A stretch of DNA of 64,000 nucleotides. Origin: Cacajao melanocephalus. Lineage: Eukaryota > Chordata > Mammalia > Primates > Pitheciidae. The stretch is from assembly GCA_963573385.1 (NCBI GenBank), contig CAUYLG010026954.1:1-64000 (forward strand). The letters are read 5' to 3'. Positions 39,761 through 52,877 of this stretch are shown here, one piece after another. The translations under genes and the position numbers were made by a program. Under the pieces are notes generated by a model. It ran no database searches. It was not told the DNA's origin and was given only the letters and a program-made list of their open reading frames with translations. Each line of letters starts with the position of its first letter. Within the stretch, counting starts at the first letter, position 1.

Positions 39761-40785
39761 ATGGGGATGAGAGCATCTTTCCTGAACTGAGCTGAGATGA
39801 TCATGCTTAAGGAGTCATTTGACACCCAAAACAAATGTGGTTCCTGTGAGCGCTCGTTGAGGTGAGGCATCCATCTCCTCACATGCTCTGAGGAAATAAT
39901 CCTATACACACGAGTGGGCTGTGTCCATTTTTTTTGTCCCCTTCATACAACTCTTATTGAGGAGGTAAACTGAGTGAATGTTCATCTCTTATGCCTCACT
40001 ATAAACTGTTTAAAGTAGAGCCAACTTCATCAGGAAACAGAAATGGGTGACCACACGGTCTATGTTTAGCATTCTACATTAGTTATTCAGGAAGAAAACT
40101 TATTGATTACATCTCTCTGGACAGGTTAGGGATTAGTCTATGACATTACCCAAGTCATGAAACCTAGCTCTGTGTGAACTGATTGAAGTGTCTCCCATCC
40201 CTAGGGAGAATGGTGTGCTGAGAGAGAAGAACTCTTCACACACTGCTCTCAATCTGAGTTTCTGGAAGGCTATATTCTTCATGTGACTCTGCTAAATGTA
40301 GATTGGTCCTCAGCCTAAGGATGGCCCAAACTGAAGAGTAAAATGGTAGGTGAGGAGGTTTAGGGTGTTTCCAGCATGGCGTCTGTTCTGAAACATGCCA
40401 TTCTCTTCTCCTAGGTCATCAAGTCAACTTGGCACATGAATTCTTACTCAAATATTCTAAATCATATTACTTTTAGGCCTTGTCTTAATTGGAGAGACAC
40501 AAGAGCTCCAATGACTTCAATCTGAGCTAAGATTTGAGATTACTAACACCTAATCTTCACCCATGCTCTTGGACCCTATGTAATGTTTATTGTTCTGCAT
40601 GCTGAAATCATAGCTCACATAGGATGGAAGTTCTTAACCACATCTCATCTCTCTGCCTAACACCCGGGCAACATTAGCCTGCACTGGGTTTGTGAAAATC
40701 TTTAAACCCTCACTCACCTTTTGCCTTAAGCAAGCTTCCTCCACCAGGAGCATCTTTTCCCCCCTCCCATGTGTTGACCTAACTC
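39761..40785. other. Single-copy DNA
   Basis: No repeat or gene recognised; slightly higher GC than its surroundings. The antisense frame 40,634-40,819 is of chance length. Confidence 0.5.
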
Positions 40786-40789
40786 TTAT

Positions 40790-41030
40790 CTTCTTTTTTG
40801 TTCTCAGCTCAGGTGCCACCTCTTTCAGGTAGACACTCCTGGTGTTCTCAGGTCAATGTGGTTTCCTTAGTACGTATTTCTAGATCTGAATCTATATCAT
40901 GATCAATATTTTTATGTATGCAGAATTTACTTTATTTTGCAGGAGAATTTGTTCTTCGAAATCATGAATATGCCTCATTGTACTTTTCATCCCCAGTCTG
41001 CATTTCAGGACCACTCAGTAAGCTTTGTTT
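40790..41030 (+). repeat. L2 3' relic, sense
   Basis: L2-like order: a CTCAGCTCAGGTGCCACCTC block, an ATTTACTTTATTTTG region, then a TTTTCATCCCCAGTCTGC block and a CACTCAGTAAGC end. Confidence 0.6.
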
Positions 41031-41149
41031 GTTCATTTGTTTTCAATGTTTTATTTCTTTTTATTAAACCTGTTCATAAACATTATCTTAGTCAAAAGAA
41101 TAATATGTAAATATAAAAACAATAACTACTAACCTATTTTTAATGTTTT

Positions 41150-41310
41150 CTTCTTACATCTTTAAGTGTCTCACCCAACCTTCCTATTAGTCACAAAAAA
41201 TAGCTTCTAATAGCCCCATTTTATAGATGATAAAACTGGGATACTTAAACAACTCACCTGATACTTTATGTCAAGTAAATAGTTGAGCTAGGATTTCAGT
41301 CCAAACACCC
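41150..41310 (+). repeat. MIR SINE, sense
   Basis: Readable core: CCCCATTTTATAGATGATAA, an AACTGGGATACTTAAACAAC block and a TAGTTGAGCTAGGATTTCAG block. Confidence 0.78.
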
Positions 41311-44265
41311 ACTAAATAATAATTGTTTGAAGCCAGGAGAGCTGATGGGAGATCAATTTTCATATCTTGCTTTGTAAATATACAAGTAATTATTGAGACA
41401 TTTGAAGTGCTGGTGAATTAGTCAACAATTTTCTTCTTACATGAGTATTTTGTAATAAGAAAGAGCATGGCACATGCAATCTATATTCAGATGCCAAGTT
41501 TTAGTTGTGCTTTCATCAGATGAATCAATTTTATATCTGTGTCCTGAATTAGCTGTTAATTCTTTGGTCAGTAATTAAATTGCATTTAATCCATTTAAGA
41601 GAGGAAAGCCATCTGTCAGGTGTGTGAACCTAATTAGTCACAGTGTTTTGAATAGACCAGCATATAATGGCAGTGATTTTATTATCAAGAGTTACAATTC
41701 AAACATACAGAATTTTATTGTTTTAGTTTCTGTGAATCACAACAGCTCATCGAAAGTCTATTCTGTGAGAGCTTCATACTTTGGCTTAATAAAGACTATT
41801 TTAAGGGAGATTACATCTGAATGAAGACCTGTGTTTTGAGGCTAGAATTTACAGAATGCCTCTTGGAAGCTAATGGCCAGTCCATCCAAACATGTCTCTA
41901 TTTGACATATAGCTTGATTATGTCACACACATTTTTTAGCACCCTTATAGTGGGTGCTGTGCTAGACAGTACAGAATTGGAGAATGAACAAGACATTGTC
42001 ACTCCATGAAACATTTTATACTATAGTGGAGGAGGCCATTGTAGGCATAATGCAAAAAACCTAAAACTTCTCGAATTCAATGTGTCAAACCATGATCTAA
42101 TAAATTATCGGTAAATCATCACAGCCTGCTTATAAATGGTCATTTTTTAAATTTCATCTGAAGACACTATAGTGGGTGAGGGCAGAGATTTCCTTACAAA
42201 TGATAGAGTCAGCAGGGTTAGTTTCCTAAATGGAATCAAGATCTTCTAAGTAATGTTCAAAATCCATTTAGATTGCACAAAATTGGGAAGTTTATTTTAG
42301 TGCCTAAAGGTGTAAAGGTCTACAGAACCCCTAAGAAAGGAACCTGAAGAACAGGAGTGCTCTAGTGGGAAAGTTGTTGTTGTTTCTTTGTTATTTTTTA
42401 ATCACTAGAACAAGGGTAAGTATGGTTCCAGGATTTTCACAGACCTTTTTTTCTGTAACAGAAAGAAAAGGAATTACATATACAATTGACACATTTATTA
42501 CACCTGAAATTTACAGGCTTAATTTTCAAATTTTAGCCAAACAGACTATTACGGAGATAGGAAATGCTACTCTAAAACCAAAAAAGAAAAAAGACTGGTT
42601 TTATATATAAGAACGTGTACAAGGGTAGGAATAAAATGGAGGCATAGATGACAAAGTAATAATGCATCGGAAAGATAGGAAAGTCTGGCATTCATTATCC
42701 TCAAACGCTCAACTAGGTAGTGCTTTGCCTTCAGGGCAAATTACAAAATCCCTTAAATGGCTTATAAATTTTTTCATCTGTAGCCCCTGCCTCCTTCCCC
42801 AAAGGCTTGCTGCCTCTCAGCAATTCCAAGTGTCCTAAACCTAAACAGTAATTCATTTTTATTTTATGGTCAATCCATTGTTCATTCATTCATAAGAATC
42901 ATTAAGGTACAAAGGAAAGCTCATTGGAATGTCTTGAGCAATTCATCATGAGAGCTGAAAGTATCCCCAAATTTGCTAACATTACAATAATCTAGGTTAC
43001 TTTCGTGCATTATTTATCACAAAGATACAAAGTTTTTGGCATTTCAAGAGTTACTGCCAGCCTTTGCAGTGTATGATATTCAAATTCATACCTCAGCAAA
43101 ATTACAAATTACAACATGACATATTGGTTCATGAATAGACAAAACTTGGAACACTAAATCTGCAAATGTCAAGGGTCTACTCTATTGCAAATGCCAACAA
43201 CTGAGCATAACTCCAAGTAATTTCTTTCCTTGAAATTTAAAGTCAGTGCTGATACCTTCCATATTGTGAAGAAAAGGCAGTCAACAAGAATGGCACTTTT
43301 CCATGTTGATGGTATCCAGCTACATCACATTGGAGCTAAAACTTATGGACCCACTCTGTGAAGTTATGGCTTTCCTTTTCAAAATAAGTGTTTCATTAAT
43401 AAGAAATGTAGAAATGTAGCACTTCTAAAATTTTGACCACAGGAAAAAAGTTCCACCAACAATTACAAATGCAACAATGGGGAAAAATTTGAGAGACAAA
43501 GGTGCATAAATTGAGTTAGGGAGTGCAATGAAGAGGATCTTGAGTATTTACAAAAAATGAGGTTGAAGTAACTATGGCTTATTTTTCATTGGTGGATGGC
43601 CATTTTAGGCTGAGGTAGCAAAACATATCCATGGATACCATTCTTCACCTTCCCAAAGAATTTTCTTATTCTGGGTTCTTTTTTTTTTTATCAAAGACAT
43701 TGTTAGAGTTACATAAGAAAACCTGAGCATGCACAATGCTGTGTTTACATTTTCAGTTTTGCCTCATTATCTCACTTCTGGGGCTCCTGCATGACTTGTT
43801 CCCTACAGCTAACTTGCACACTAAGTTCTTAGGGAGCAATAAGGGACTTCAACTGGGCCAATGAGAAGTCATTTATTCCTTAATCACATCATGAACATAA
43901 TATATAGACCAAGTTCTCAAATTTCATAACACTTCAATTATACTGTACTTGACTCAATTCTCCTTTTCTGAAGAGATACCCAACTGATTTGAAGCATGTA
44001 TACACTTGTCACCTGTCAGTAAGGTCTTCTACAGCCCCTGTTCCTATTGCTTTCTCAAGAAGGATCTCTTCTGAAATGAATCCATTAATGCCCTACATCT
44101 AAACTCTCATCCTCTGAGTAAATTTTCTCCGGCGATAATCTCCACTTTAGCAAGCCCTCTTTCTTATCAGCTGACTCATTTTCTATCTTCAGGTTTTCAA
44201 GACCTCCACTTTTGAAAGAAGCTTCCCATCCTTTCTTCCTACAATTCTAAGTTAGCAAAATAAGA
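41311..44265. other. Single-copy DNA, one possible old relic
   Basis: No gene. Near 41,930-42,010 (GGGTGCTGTGCTAGACAGTA, then GAATGAACAAGACATTGTCA) there is a likely ancient L2/MIR-class scrap. Frames at 41,624, 41,821 and 42,365 are short and unrecognised. Confidence 0.45.
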
Positions 44266-44269
44266 ACAC

Positions 44270-44360
44270 CACTAACATGCTTTATCTATCTCACTTAATC
44301 CTCACATAACCTCACAAAGTAAGCTTTTATCAACTATGTTACAGGATGTAGAATTCAACT
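44270..44360 (+). repeat. MIR relic
   Basis: ACATGCTTTATCTATCTCAC, then TTAATCCTCACATAACCTCA and a TTACAGGATGTAGA block follow MIR order. Confidence 0.6.
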
Positions 44361-45054
44361 CATAAACATCAGTCAATCTCTTTCTCCTTCTTCCTTGTTT
44401 CCTCCCTCTCTCTCAACTCATTTCCCCTCCTTCTTTTCCTTCCTTTCATCTTACCTTCCTGTTTTGTATTATTTTTGTTGTCATGAACTTTTTCATAGAC
44501 TAAATTTAAACTTAGGTGATTTGTTAACTCTGCTAACTTTATTTAGAAGCAGCAAGATAATATTAATATAAGTAGGGTGAAAAGGAGAAGTTGTTTGGCT
44601 TAGAAAGCACAGTGTATTAAGAAAAATATAATGTTGAGTAGGGCCATAAAATTGAGAAATAAAAGTGAAGAATATTTACACTGGTGTTGCAACTTTAGAA
44701 GATCAACAAGGTGAGCTCCTCTGAGAACATAGCAGGCTTAGATCCCCCAAATACTGTAAGTATTAGCAACTGTAATTCTGGTCATGCACACATGACCCTA
44801 CCAAGAGGCAAATGCGTGGGACTCCAACTGTGCAGTAATGCACACAGGTTTGAAAGAATTTGCTTTAACTCTTGCTTCCTCTGTAAGCTACCTCCCTCAG
44901 GCAGCATTGCTTTTGTTCTCTCTTTGGTCCTTTGCTCAGAAAACAAACAAACAAGAAAATCAAAATAAAAATAAGCATTTATGACACAGTAAAGTAACAG
45001 TCTTTTGTTACCTGTCACCATTCTAGTCCTTAAGAGGCATGAAAGTTTACACAA

Positions 45055-45080
45055 ATTACTCTCAATTATTTGAGAGTAAT
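45055..45080. repeat. 11-bp perfect inverted repeat, 4-nt loop
   Basis: Arms ATTACTCTCAA (45,055-45,065) and its complement (45,070-45,080) around TTAT. Confidence 0.95.
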
Positions 45081-45680
45081 GATTTTTGAAGGAGAGTAAG
45101 AAGCAAAGGAATCTGAAGTGTGGACAACTTTGTAGCACTAACTAGTCCCACATTGGAAAGATTTCTTATTTGCCAGGGAGGGAGAAGAGCTATCTGGAAC
45201 CAGTGCTATTAGAAAGGTAAAACTTTTGCTAGACTTCAGTTGAGCTAGTGCAGACCAGGGGACTAAAAAAGGCTGGAGAAAATTACCAGGGCCAGTTCCT
45301 TGGAACGTGGAAGTGGCAAACGCTGTGTCTTTTCTTACTTATTTCAATCTTTATTTTCTGTCCCTCTCCTACATGAAAAGTTCATTTTCCTCAGAACCAC
45401 CTTAATTTGGGGCCACTTATCAGAGGTAACATCTGAATTATTCGGTTTTCCAGAAAATTTCTTTATAGTGCCAAACTCATTTACCAGATAAATCAACTTT
45501 CTGTTTGATTTACTAAGTTATGAAAATAATTGATAAGTTGGCATTTTGGCTTAATAAATTTTCTGTCATTTAGAGAGTGTTTAACATGCTGCAGGAATTA
45601 TATAACATCTATATTTATATGATATTTGCATAACATACAAATACACAAATTGGGTTTATAAATTGGGGTTATGTAACACA

Positions 45681-45683
<3 letters not shown>

Positions 45684-45711
<28 letters not shown>
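45684..45711. repeat. (TA)n microsatellite
   Basis: About 14 uninterrupted TA units. Confidence 0.95.
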
Positions 45712-45729
45712 ACATCTATATAAGCATAA

Positions 45730-45875
45730 TTGCATATCATTGTGCTAATAATCTTAAATATTATTATCCCCATTGAACACACATGAGAAATAAAACAGAC
45801 TTAAATAATTGCTCAGGATTCATTGCCATCACATTGCACAGCTGGAAATCAAATGGCTGGCTGGCTGATTTAGAA
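45730..45875 (+). repeat. Possible MIR relic
   Basis: A TTATTATCCCCATTGAACAC block, ATGAGAAATAAAACAGACTT and a CACATTGCACAGCTGG block resemble the MIR core. Confidence 0.55.
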
Positions 45876-46370
45876 TTAATATGCCTAATTACTTTATGTT
45901 ACTCTCTCCTGTGAAAATGAATTGAACTGACATATTCCCAAAAGACTGGTATACATTTTAATATCACCTTTTTGTTGAACCACACAAATATTTTACCTAT
46001 TTAAAAATACATATGTACAGAAAATAAAACTTGAACACAAACTAAAAATAAATTCTATATGAAACTGATGTGACAGCTACAAGGAGGGAAAAAAATGTTT
46101 CTAATCATCTAGAACACAGCACTACATCCATGACAATTTAGTGGGTTATATACTAGGTTACAGAAGAACATCCACATGAAATTACACTATATCCAGCAAG
46201 CTTGTTATAGAATTATTGGTGTCATTATTTGGAAATTATTTTTATAGTGTAGAATGAAGTAAATAAGTAATTATGTTAGTGTTATTTGTAAAAGGTTGAA
46301 GAGCTACAAGTATACTACTAAAGAGCTATGTCAAATTCTCCCAGTGTTATTATCACGAACTTGAGTTTTT
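45876..46370. other. Single-copy AT-rich DNA
   Basis: No feature recognised. Confidence 0.5.
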
Positions 46371-47359
46371 AAAATTTTTTATTTCCACCCAAGGAGGTGC
46401 GCCAAGATGATCGAGATGAAGCAACACCAGAATGCAGCTCCCAGCTAATGAGATGCAGATGGCTAGAGGACTTCATGATTCCAAGCGAGGTCCCTGGTTC
46501 GTTTTGGTGGTATTGGTAGGACACTGAAAATAGCCCAGGGAAGGCCAGCTGAAGCAGGGCGAGAGCTGCCCAGGAAGGGCGAACAGAGACAGGGCAGGGT
46601 GCGTCCCCACCTGGAACGTGCAGCCAGCTTGGAGGGTCGGGGGACTTCACCCCGATCCTGTGCTTCCCTCATGCCTGCTGCAACCCATGGTCCACGAGAG
46701 TCCTGCTGGGCTGAGGGGCACAGTGGGTTGTTGATGCAAATCTGAGCAACAGCCTGGCGCCACAAGTTGTCCGCACGGACCTGGGCAGAAGTTTGGATTA
46801 AGGCCAGCGGGATGGAGCTACCTGTCCCATAGAAACAGGCAGAGTTGAAAGTGGGGAAACAGGCCCTAAGACCTGGCAGGCCCCACCCTCACAAAACTCA
46901 AACTGAAGCCCGCGAGATACAGAGCTTTGGAGCGAATGCACCAGTTTGACCCCAACCGGGAAGATTGAGCTCGTGGAAGGAGGGACGCCATTGGGAAGGC
47001 AAGGCTAATCTCACTGGCATAAATAAACTCCAGGGGAGACCACCCACCCAGCAGCCTGACTGACTCAGAGGTGGGTGATGAACGATGAAAACACTCGGGC
47101 AGGGGGACGGTAACAACACTAAGTGGGCTTGGTGTGGGGGTGGTGGGAAGGCGTGGGGAGGGACCGCTGGGGGCAGGGAGGATGGGGAGGGATTACACCG
47201 GGAGAAATGCCTGATGTAGGCAACAGGGGGTGAGGGGTGCGGGGATGGAGACAGCAAACCACCATGGCATGTATGTACCTATGCAACAATCCTGCAGGAC
47301 GCAGGGTGTACACACGTACCCCAGAGCCCAAAGTACAAAAAAATTGATCTATTTCCACC
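46371..47359 (+). mobile_element. ORF-less L1 insert: 5' UTR joined to 3' UTR, with target duplication
   Basis: An L1-derived insert of about 960 bp (46,390-47,349) in a local GC-rich island. It begins at an L1 5' UTR start (AAGGAGGTGCGCCAAGATGA) with later 5' UTR-like blocks such as GCAGCTCCCAGC-type wording, GAAGCAGGGCGAGAGCTGCC and CCCCACCTGGAACGTGCAG. Near 47,055-47,075 it passes directly into the L1 3' UTR: a GTGGGTGATGAACGATGAAA block, a G-rich polypurine tract (47,135-47,192), a CACCATGGCATGTATGTACC block and a CCCCAGAGCCCAAAGTAC end with a short A tail. ORF1 and ORF2, about 5 kb, are absent. A perfect 10-bp duplication TATTTCCACC (46,380-46,389; 47,350-47,359) extends imperfectly upstream to an L1-endonuclease-like TTTTT/AAAA site. 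L1 subfamily not fixed. The 93-119-codon antisense frames here are not genes. Confidence 0.85.
47135..47192 (+). other. G-rich polypurine tract of L1 3' UTR
   Basis: Many runs of three to five G with short loops on the plus strand. L1 3' UTRs of primates are known to carry such quadruplex-forming tracts. Confidence 0.8.
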
Positions 47360-48164
47360 TACAGAAAAGGCGTAGAAGCTTCTGACAGTCCAGTAGCCAT
47401 GAGCATTCCAGAAGACCACATTTCATTTTCCAAACATATTTTTCCACTATGAAAAACAAAAGCTTCTCAGAGACATCAATTCAAGTCCGCACAGGAAAAG
47501 TATAAAGTGGTGCTTAGATGTCCTATTGTGCCACAGTACAAGGGAGTTCTGCTGTGCCCAGCCGAGGGTCTGTCTAGGTTCCTCTAGACATTCAGATTCA
47601 CCGGGTTGTGACAGGTCACATATGGGCAAGTATGTTTGTAGAATATAGGACAGAAACTGGATGTTCCTCTTTAATAGCAGTCCTGCAGGCACACATCAGA
47701 CTGCTCGGACGAGAAGATATGACCACCACAGGAGGGTGTGAAAGTTACCCTGTCTTAGCTTCATTCACTACAGGAGCTGAAATTTCCTGGACATAGTTTT
47801 GCTTTGTAGACATAGTTTCCAGGGTCTCATGAGGAGACTGTCCCCAAAGTCATTGCATTCAGGAAAGACAAAACGGCTTTCTGTCATGTATTTATTATTA
47901 TTCTAGTCCAGATGCAATTTACTAATTAGCGGTAATTTTTGTTATAAGCATTGTTACTTAGTAACTTTCCCTCTATTTGTTTCCAGGGAAACATAGCCAA
48001 GAGGTTAAGTGAAGGTCAAATTTTTAGGCAAAGGGAAAGAGTTTTGTTATCCTTTTGCTAACAGAAGTATTCAAATACTATTTTAAAAAATAGAAAAATG
48101 ATGATTTACTACTATTGGAGGTGGCTGTTATTTCAACACTTTGATCAGAAAGTTAATAATTAAA
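47360..48164. other. Single-copy DNA
   Basis: No gene or repeat recognised. Confidence 0.5.
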
Positions 48165-49860
<1,696 letters not shown>

Positions 49861-49946
49861 GATAAATTCTTCTTTTTTTTTAAGTGAAAGCAAGTTTATT
49901 ACAAAAGAATGGCTACTCCATAGACAGAGCAGCCCCGATAAATTCT
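49861..49946 (-). mobile_element. 66-bp micro-retroposon: transcript 3' end with AATAAA, A tail and target duplication
   Basis: The insert at 49,871-49,936 is bounded by a perfect 10-bp direct repeat GATAAATTCT (49,861-49,870 and 49,937-49,946). On the minus strand it is about 55 nt of a transcript 3' end. An AATAAA poly(A) signal (its complement at about 49,895-49,900) lies roughly 15 nt before the oligo(A) (the T-run at 49,871-49,881). This is the full signature of L1-mediated retroposition with extreme 5' truncation. The source resembles a transcript end I remember as common in human ESTs, perhaps LTR-derived; the parent is not identified. Confidence 0.82.
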
Positions 49947-50345
49947 ATTGTGTTTTTTCTTTAAAAAAATAAATATATAGTATGTTTAAAATCATGTATG
50001 ATGCTATTGAAGATATTTCTAAAGGAACAGAATGCTTTCCGACTAGGCATCAATGGAATCTGCATCATATGGTTACAATTGTACCAGCTTAATTTGATTC
50101 TGGGAAGACTGTGAACAGAATAGTGTTAAACTATAAAGATACTTGTTTGTACTTTCCCAAATAGTAGAGTATATTGTTAGATAATTGTTTAATTTTTTTT
50201 TAACTTCAGGCAACCTTTTACCACAGTTAAAAACAGGAGAATAATAGAAGTTATGTTTATATTTTCTGATGACAATTTCTTTTTCTTTTTGAAACACATC
50301 TTTTCTAATTCCGTTTTTTTAAGTTTAAAAGCAAAATTTGTTAGA
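49947..50345. other. Single-copy AT-rich DNA
   Basis: No gene or repeat recognised. Confidence 0.5.
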
Positions 50346-50465
50346 TGTAGAATCTGTAGGTTCTTGGCCTCCTAAAATTTCACTGATAATTCACTGACAT
50401 GAGGCAGACTGATTAATAGAAATAGAAGAAAAGGCATACAAATTTATTAAATGGGTTATTTTTCA
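50346..50465 (-). repeat. Possible LTR segment split by the L1
   Basis: The ACATGAGGCAGACTGATTAA and GGCATACAAATTTATTAA wording is LTR-like in antisense. A further LTR-like segment after the L1 (52,216-52,400) could be its continuation. Family unknown. Confidence 0.35.
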
Positions 50466-52215
50466 CTGAATTAGATAAACAACCCTAAAATTCATATGGA
50501 ACAAAAAAAAAGAGCCTGAATAGCAAAAGCAATTCTAAGCCAAAGGAACAAAGCTGAAGACATCACATTACCCAACTTCAAACTATACTTACTACTATAG
50601 TCTATAGTAACCAAAATAGCATTGTACTGGAACAAAAATAGACACGTATACCAGTAGAACAGCATACAGAACTTAAAGCCACGTGCTTAGGAGCAACTGA
50701 CTTTGACTGAGATAAATAATGCAGAAAGGTCAGCCTGTTTAATAAATTATGCTGGCAAAACTGGCTGGTTGTATTCAGAAAAATGAAAGTGGATCTCAGG
50801 CTGGGTGCAGTGGCTCACGCCTGTAATTCCAGCATTTGGGGAGGCTGAGGCAGATGGATTTCTTGAGGCCAAGAGTTCAAGACCGGCCTGGCCAACAAGG
50901 TAAAACCTCATCTACTATAAATATAAAAATTAGCCAGGCATGGTGATGTACACATGTAATCCTAGCTACTTGGTAGGCTAAGGAACAAGAATCGCTTGAA
51001 CCCAGGATGTTGTGGTTACAATGAACTAAGATCACACCATGGCACTCGAGCCTGGGCGACAGAGTGAGACTTCTTCAAAAAAAAAAAAAAAAAAGACCCC
51101 CTACCTCTCACCATATACAAAAATTCAAGTGGATTAAAGACTTAAATGTAAGATCTCAAGCTATAAAAATCCTAGAAGAAAACCAAGGAAAACTTTCAGA
51201 CCTAAGCAAAGAATTTGTGAGTAAGACTTCAAAAGCAAACACAGCAAAAACAAAAATTGACAATTGGGACATTAAATTAGGAAGATTCTGCACAGCAAAA
51301 TAAACTATCAACAAAGTAAACAGACAACTTAGAAAATAGGAGAAATATTTGCAAACTATGAATCAGACAAAGGACTAACATCCAGAATCTATAAGAAACT
51401 TAAACAAATCAACAAGAAAAAAAAAAACGTTAAAAGTGGGCAGAAGATGTGTACAGACACTTCTCAAAGGAAGACAAACAGGCAACCAAGAAACATGAAA
51501 AAATGTTCAACATCACTAATTGTCAGATATAATGCAAATTAAAACTACAATGAGATACTGTCAAACACCAGTCAGATATGGCTATTATTAAAAAGTCAAA
51601 AATAACAGATGCTGGTGAGGACATGGAGAAAAGGGATTGCTTACATACTCTTGCTGTGAATATAAACTAGTTCAGCTACTGTGGAGAGCATTTTGGACAC
51701 TTCTTTAAAAACCTAAAAATAGATTTACTATTAATTTCCACAATCTCAGTACTGGGTATCTACTCTTCAAGAAAGAATGATTTGACCAATAAGAACCCTG
51801 AACTCATATGTTTATCACACTACAATAGCAAAGTCATGGAATTAACCTAGGTGCCCATCAAGAGATTGCATAAATAAAATATGGTACATATACACCATGG
51901 AATACTATATAACCATTACAAATAATGAGATCATGTTCTTTGCAGCTGGAGGCCATTATCCTAATTGAATTAACCCAGAAACAGAAAATCAAATACTGCG
52001 TGTTCTCACTTATAAATGGGACCTAAACAATAGGTACACATGGGCACAGTGATGGAATTAGACACTGGAGACTTCAAAAAGTGGGAGTATAGAAAGGATT
52101 GGTTACTATGTTTACCATTTGGGTGAGAGGTTCAACAGAAGCCCAAATCCCGGCATTACATAATATGCCCATGTAAAAAAATCCTGCCCATGTGCCCCCT
52201 GAATTTAAAAAAGAA
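50466..52215 (+). mobile_element. 5'-truncated L1, sense, split by an Alu
   Basis: ORF2 C-terminal region and 3' UTR. The first part runs 50,466-50,797 and resumes after the Alu at 51,097. The frame 51,064-51,303 is an Alu tail fused to a surviving ORF2 piece. The 3' end carries the TGTGCCCCCTGAATTTAAAA-type ending and short A tail near 52,200. Many stops, so no enzyme. Confidence 0.92.
50798..51096 (+). repeat. Alu SINE, sense, inside the L1
   Basis: Full-length, diverged Alu beginning GGCTGGGTGCAGTGGCTCAC with an 18-nt A tail. It interrupts the L1 ORF2 relic, so it is younger than the L1. Confidence 0.95.
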
Positions 52216-52873
52216 GGCAAAGTTCTTTCCTAGATATAGATAAGGGAAGGCCTCAGAGCAATGTTAATGCAATTTTTCTACAGATGCAAATCTCCCCCAC
52301 AAAAGATAGCTTTGCAGGGCTATTTTTGTTTGCCAGACTTCTCAACAGCCACCTCAAAATATAACAAAAACTTACATTTTGGAGTAAAATATTTTGATTC
52401 TTCTCAAAATAAAACACTTAAATAGACATTTTAAAAAGTTGATAGTAATTCCATCGTCATTATAAAAATTTTCATGTTATTAAGTCTTTCCTATTCATAT
52501 TTTACATAGCTGTAAAACTCTATATCTCATTTGGTCTTTTTTTTTCGCTTATTGTGATAAAACACATTTTTTCAAGTCATTTGCACACAGGTTTTAATGA
52601 CTATTGTTGACAGTATGTATGATAATTTATTTAAGTATTACACCTAATTAAGACATTTAATGTATCTCAGGTTGTTAGCACACATAGCACTCTAATAAAT
52701 ACTCTTCTGTATCAGCTTGGTGTTGTATTTTTAAATATTGATGCAGATAGAGTACAAGTAGTAGTTATTTGCTAAGAAGAATTTGCAAATAGAGTTTAGG
52801 ATTCCAGAAATAATGTAAAAAATAGAGCCCCCCTCCCTCCAAATAAATCGTTATAAAGTCAAACCCAAGTGAA
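52216..52873. other. LTR-like scrap then AT-rich unique DNA
   Basis: 52,216-52,400 may continue the LTR-like piece before the L1 (GGCCTCAGAGCAATGTTAAT, then a GCAAATCTCCCCCACAAAAG block). The rest is unrecognised. Confidence 0.35.
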
Positions 52874-52877
52874 AAGA

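Larger units (their letters stand above)
44361..45729. other. Single-copy DNA with CT-rich tract, small hairpin and (TA)n
   Basis: CT-rich 44,380-44,460; an 11-bp perfect inverted repeat at 45,055-45,080; (TA)n at 45,684-45,711. The 118-codon antisense frame at 44,782-45,138 has no recognisable domain. Confidence 0.55.

Noticed and set aside
44782..45138. 118-codon antisense frame
   Set aside because: No domain, no supporting structure and within chance length.
46369..47358. Antisense frames of 79-119 codons in the GC-rich island, as a gene with a CpG island
   Set aside because: The GC-rich sequence is L1 5' UTR and 3' UTR; the antisense frames are a by-product of its composition.
51064..51303. 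79-codon frame starting with poly-Lys
   Set aside because: An Alu A tail fused to an L1 ORF2 remnant.
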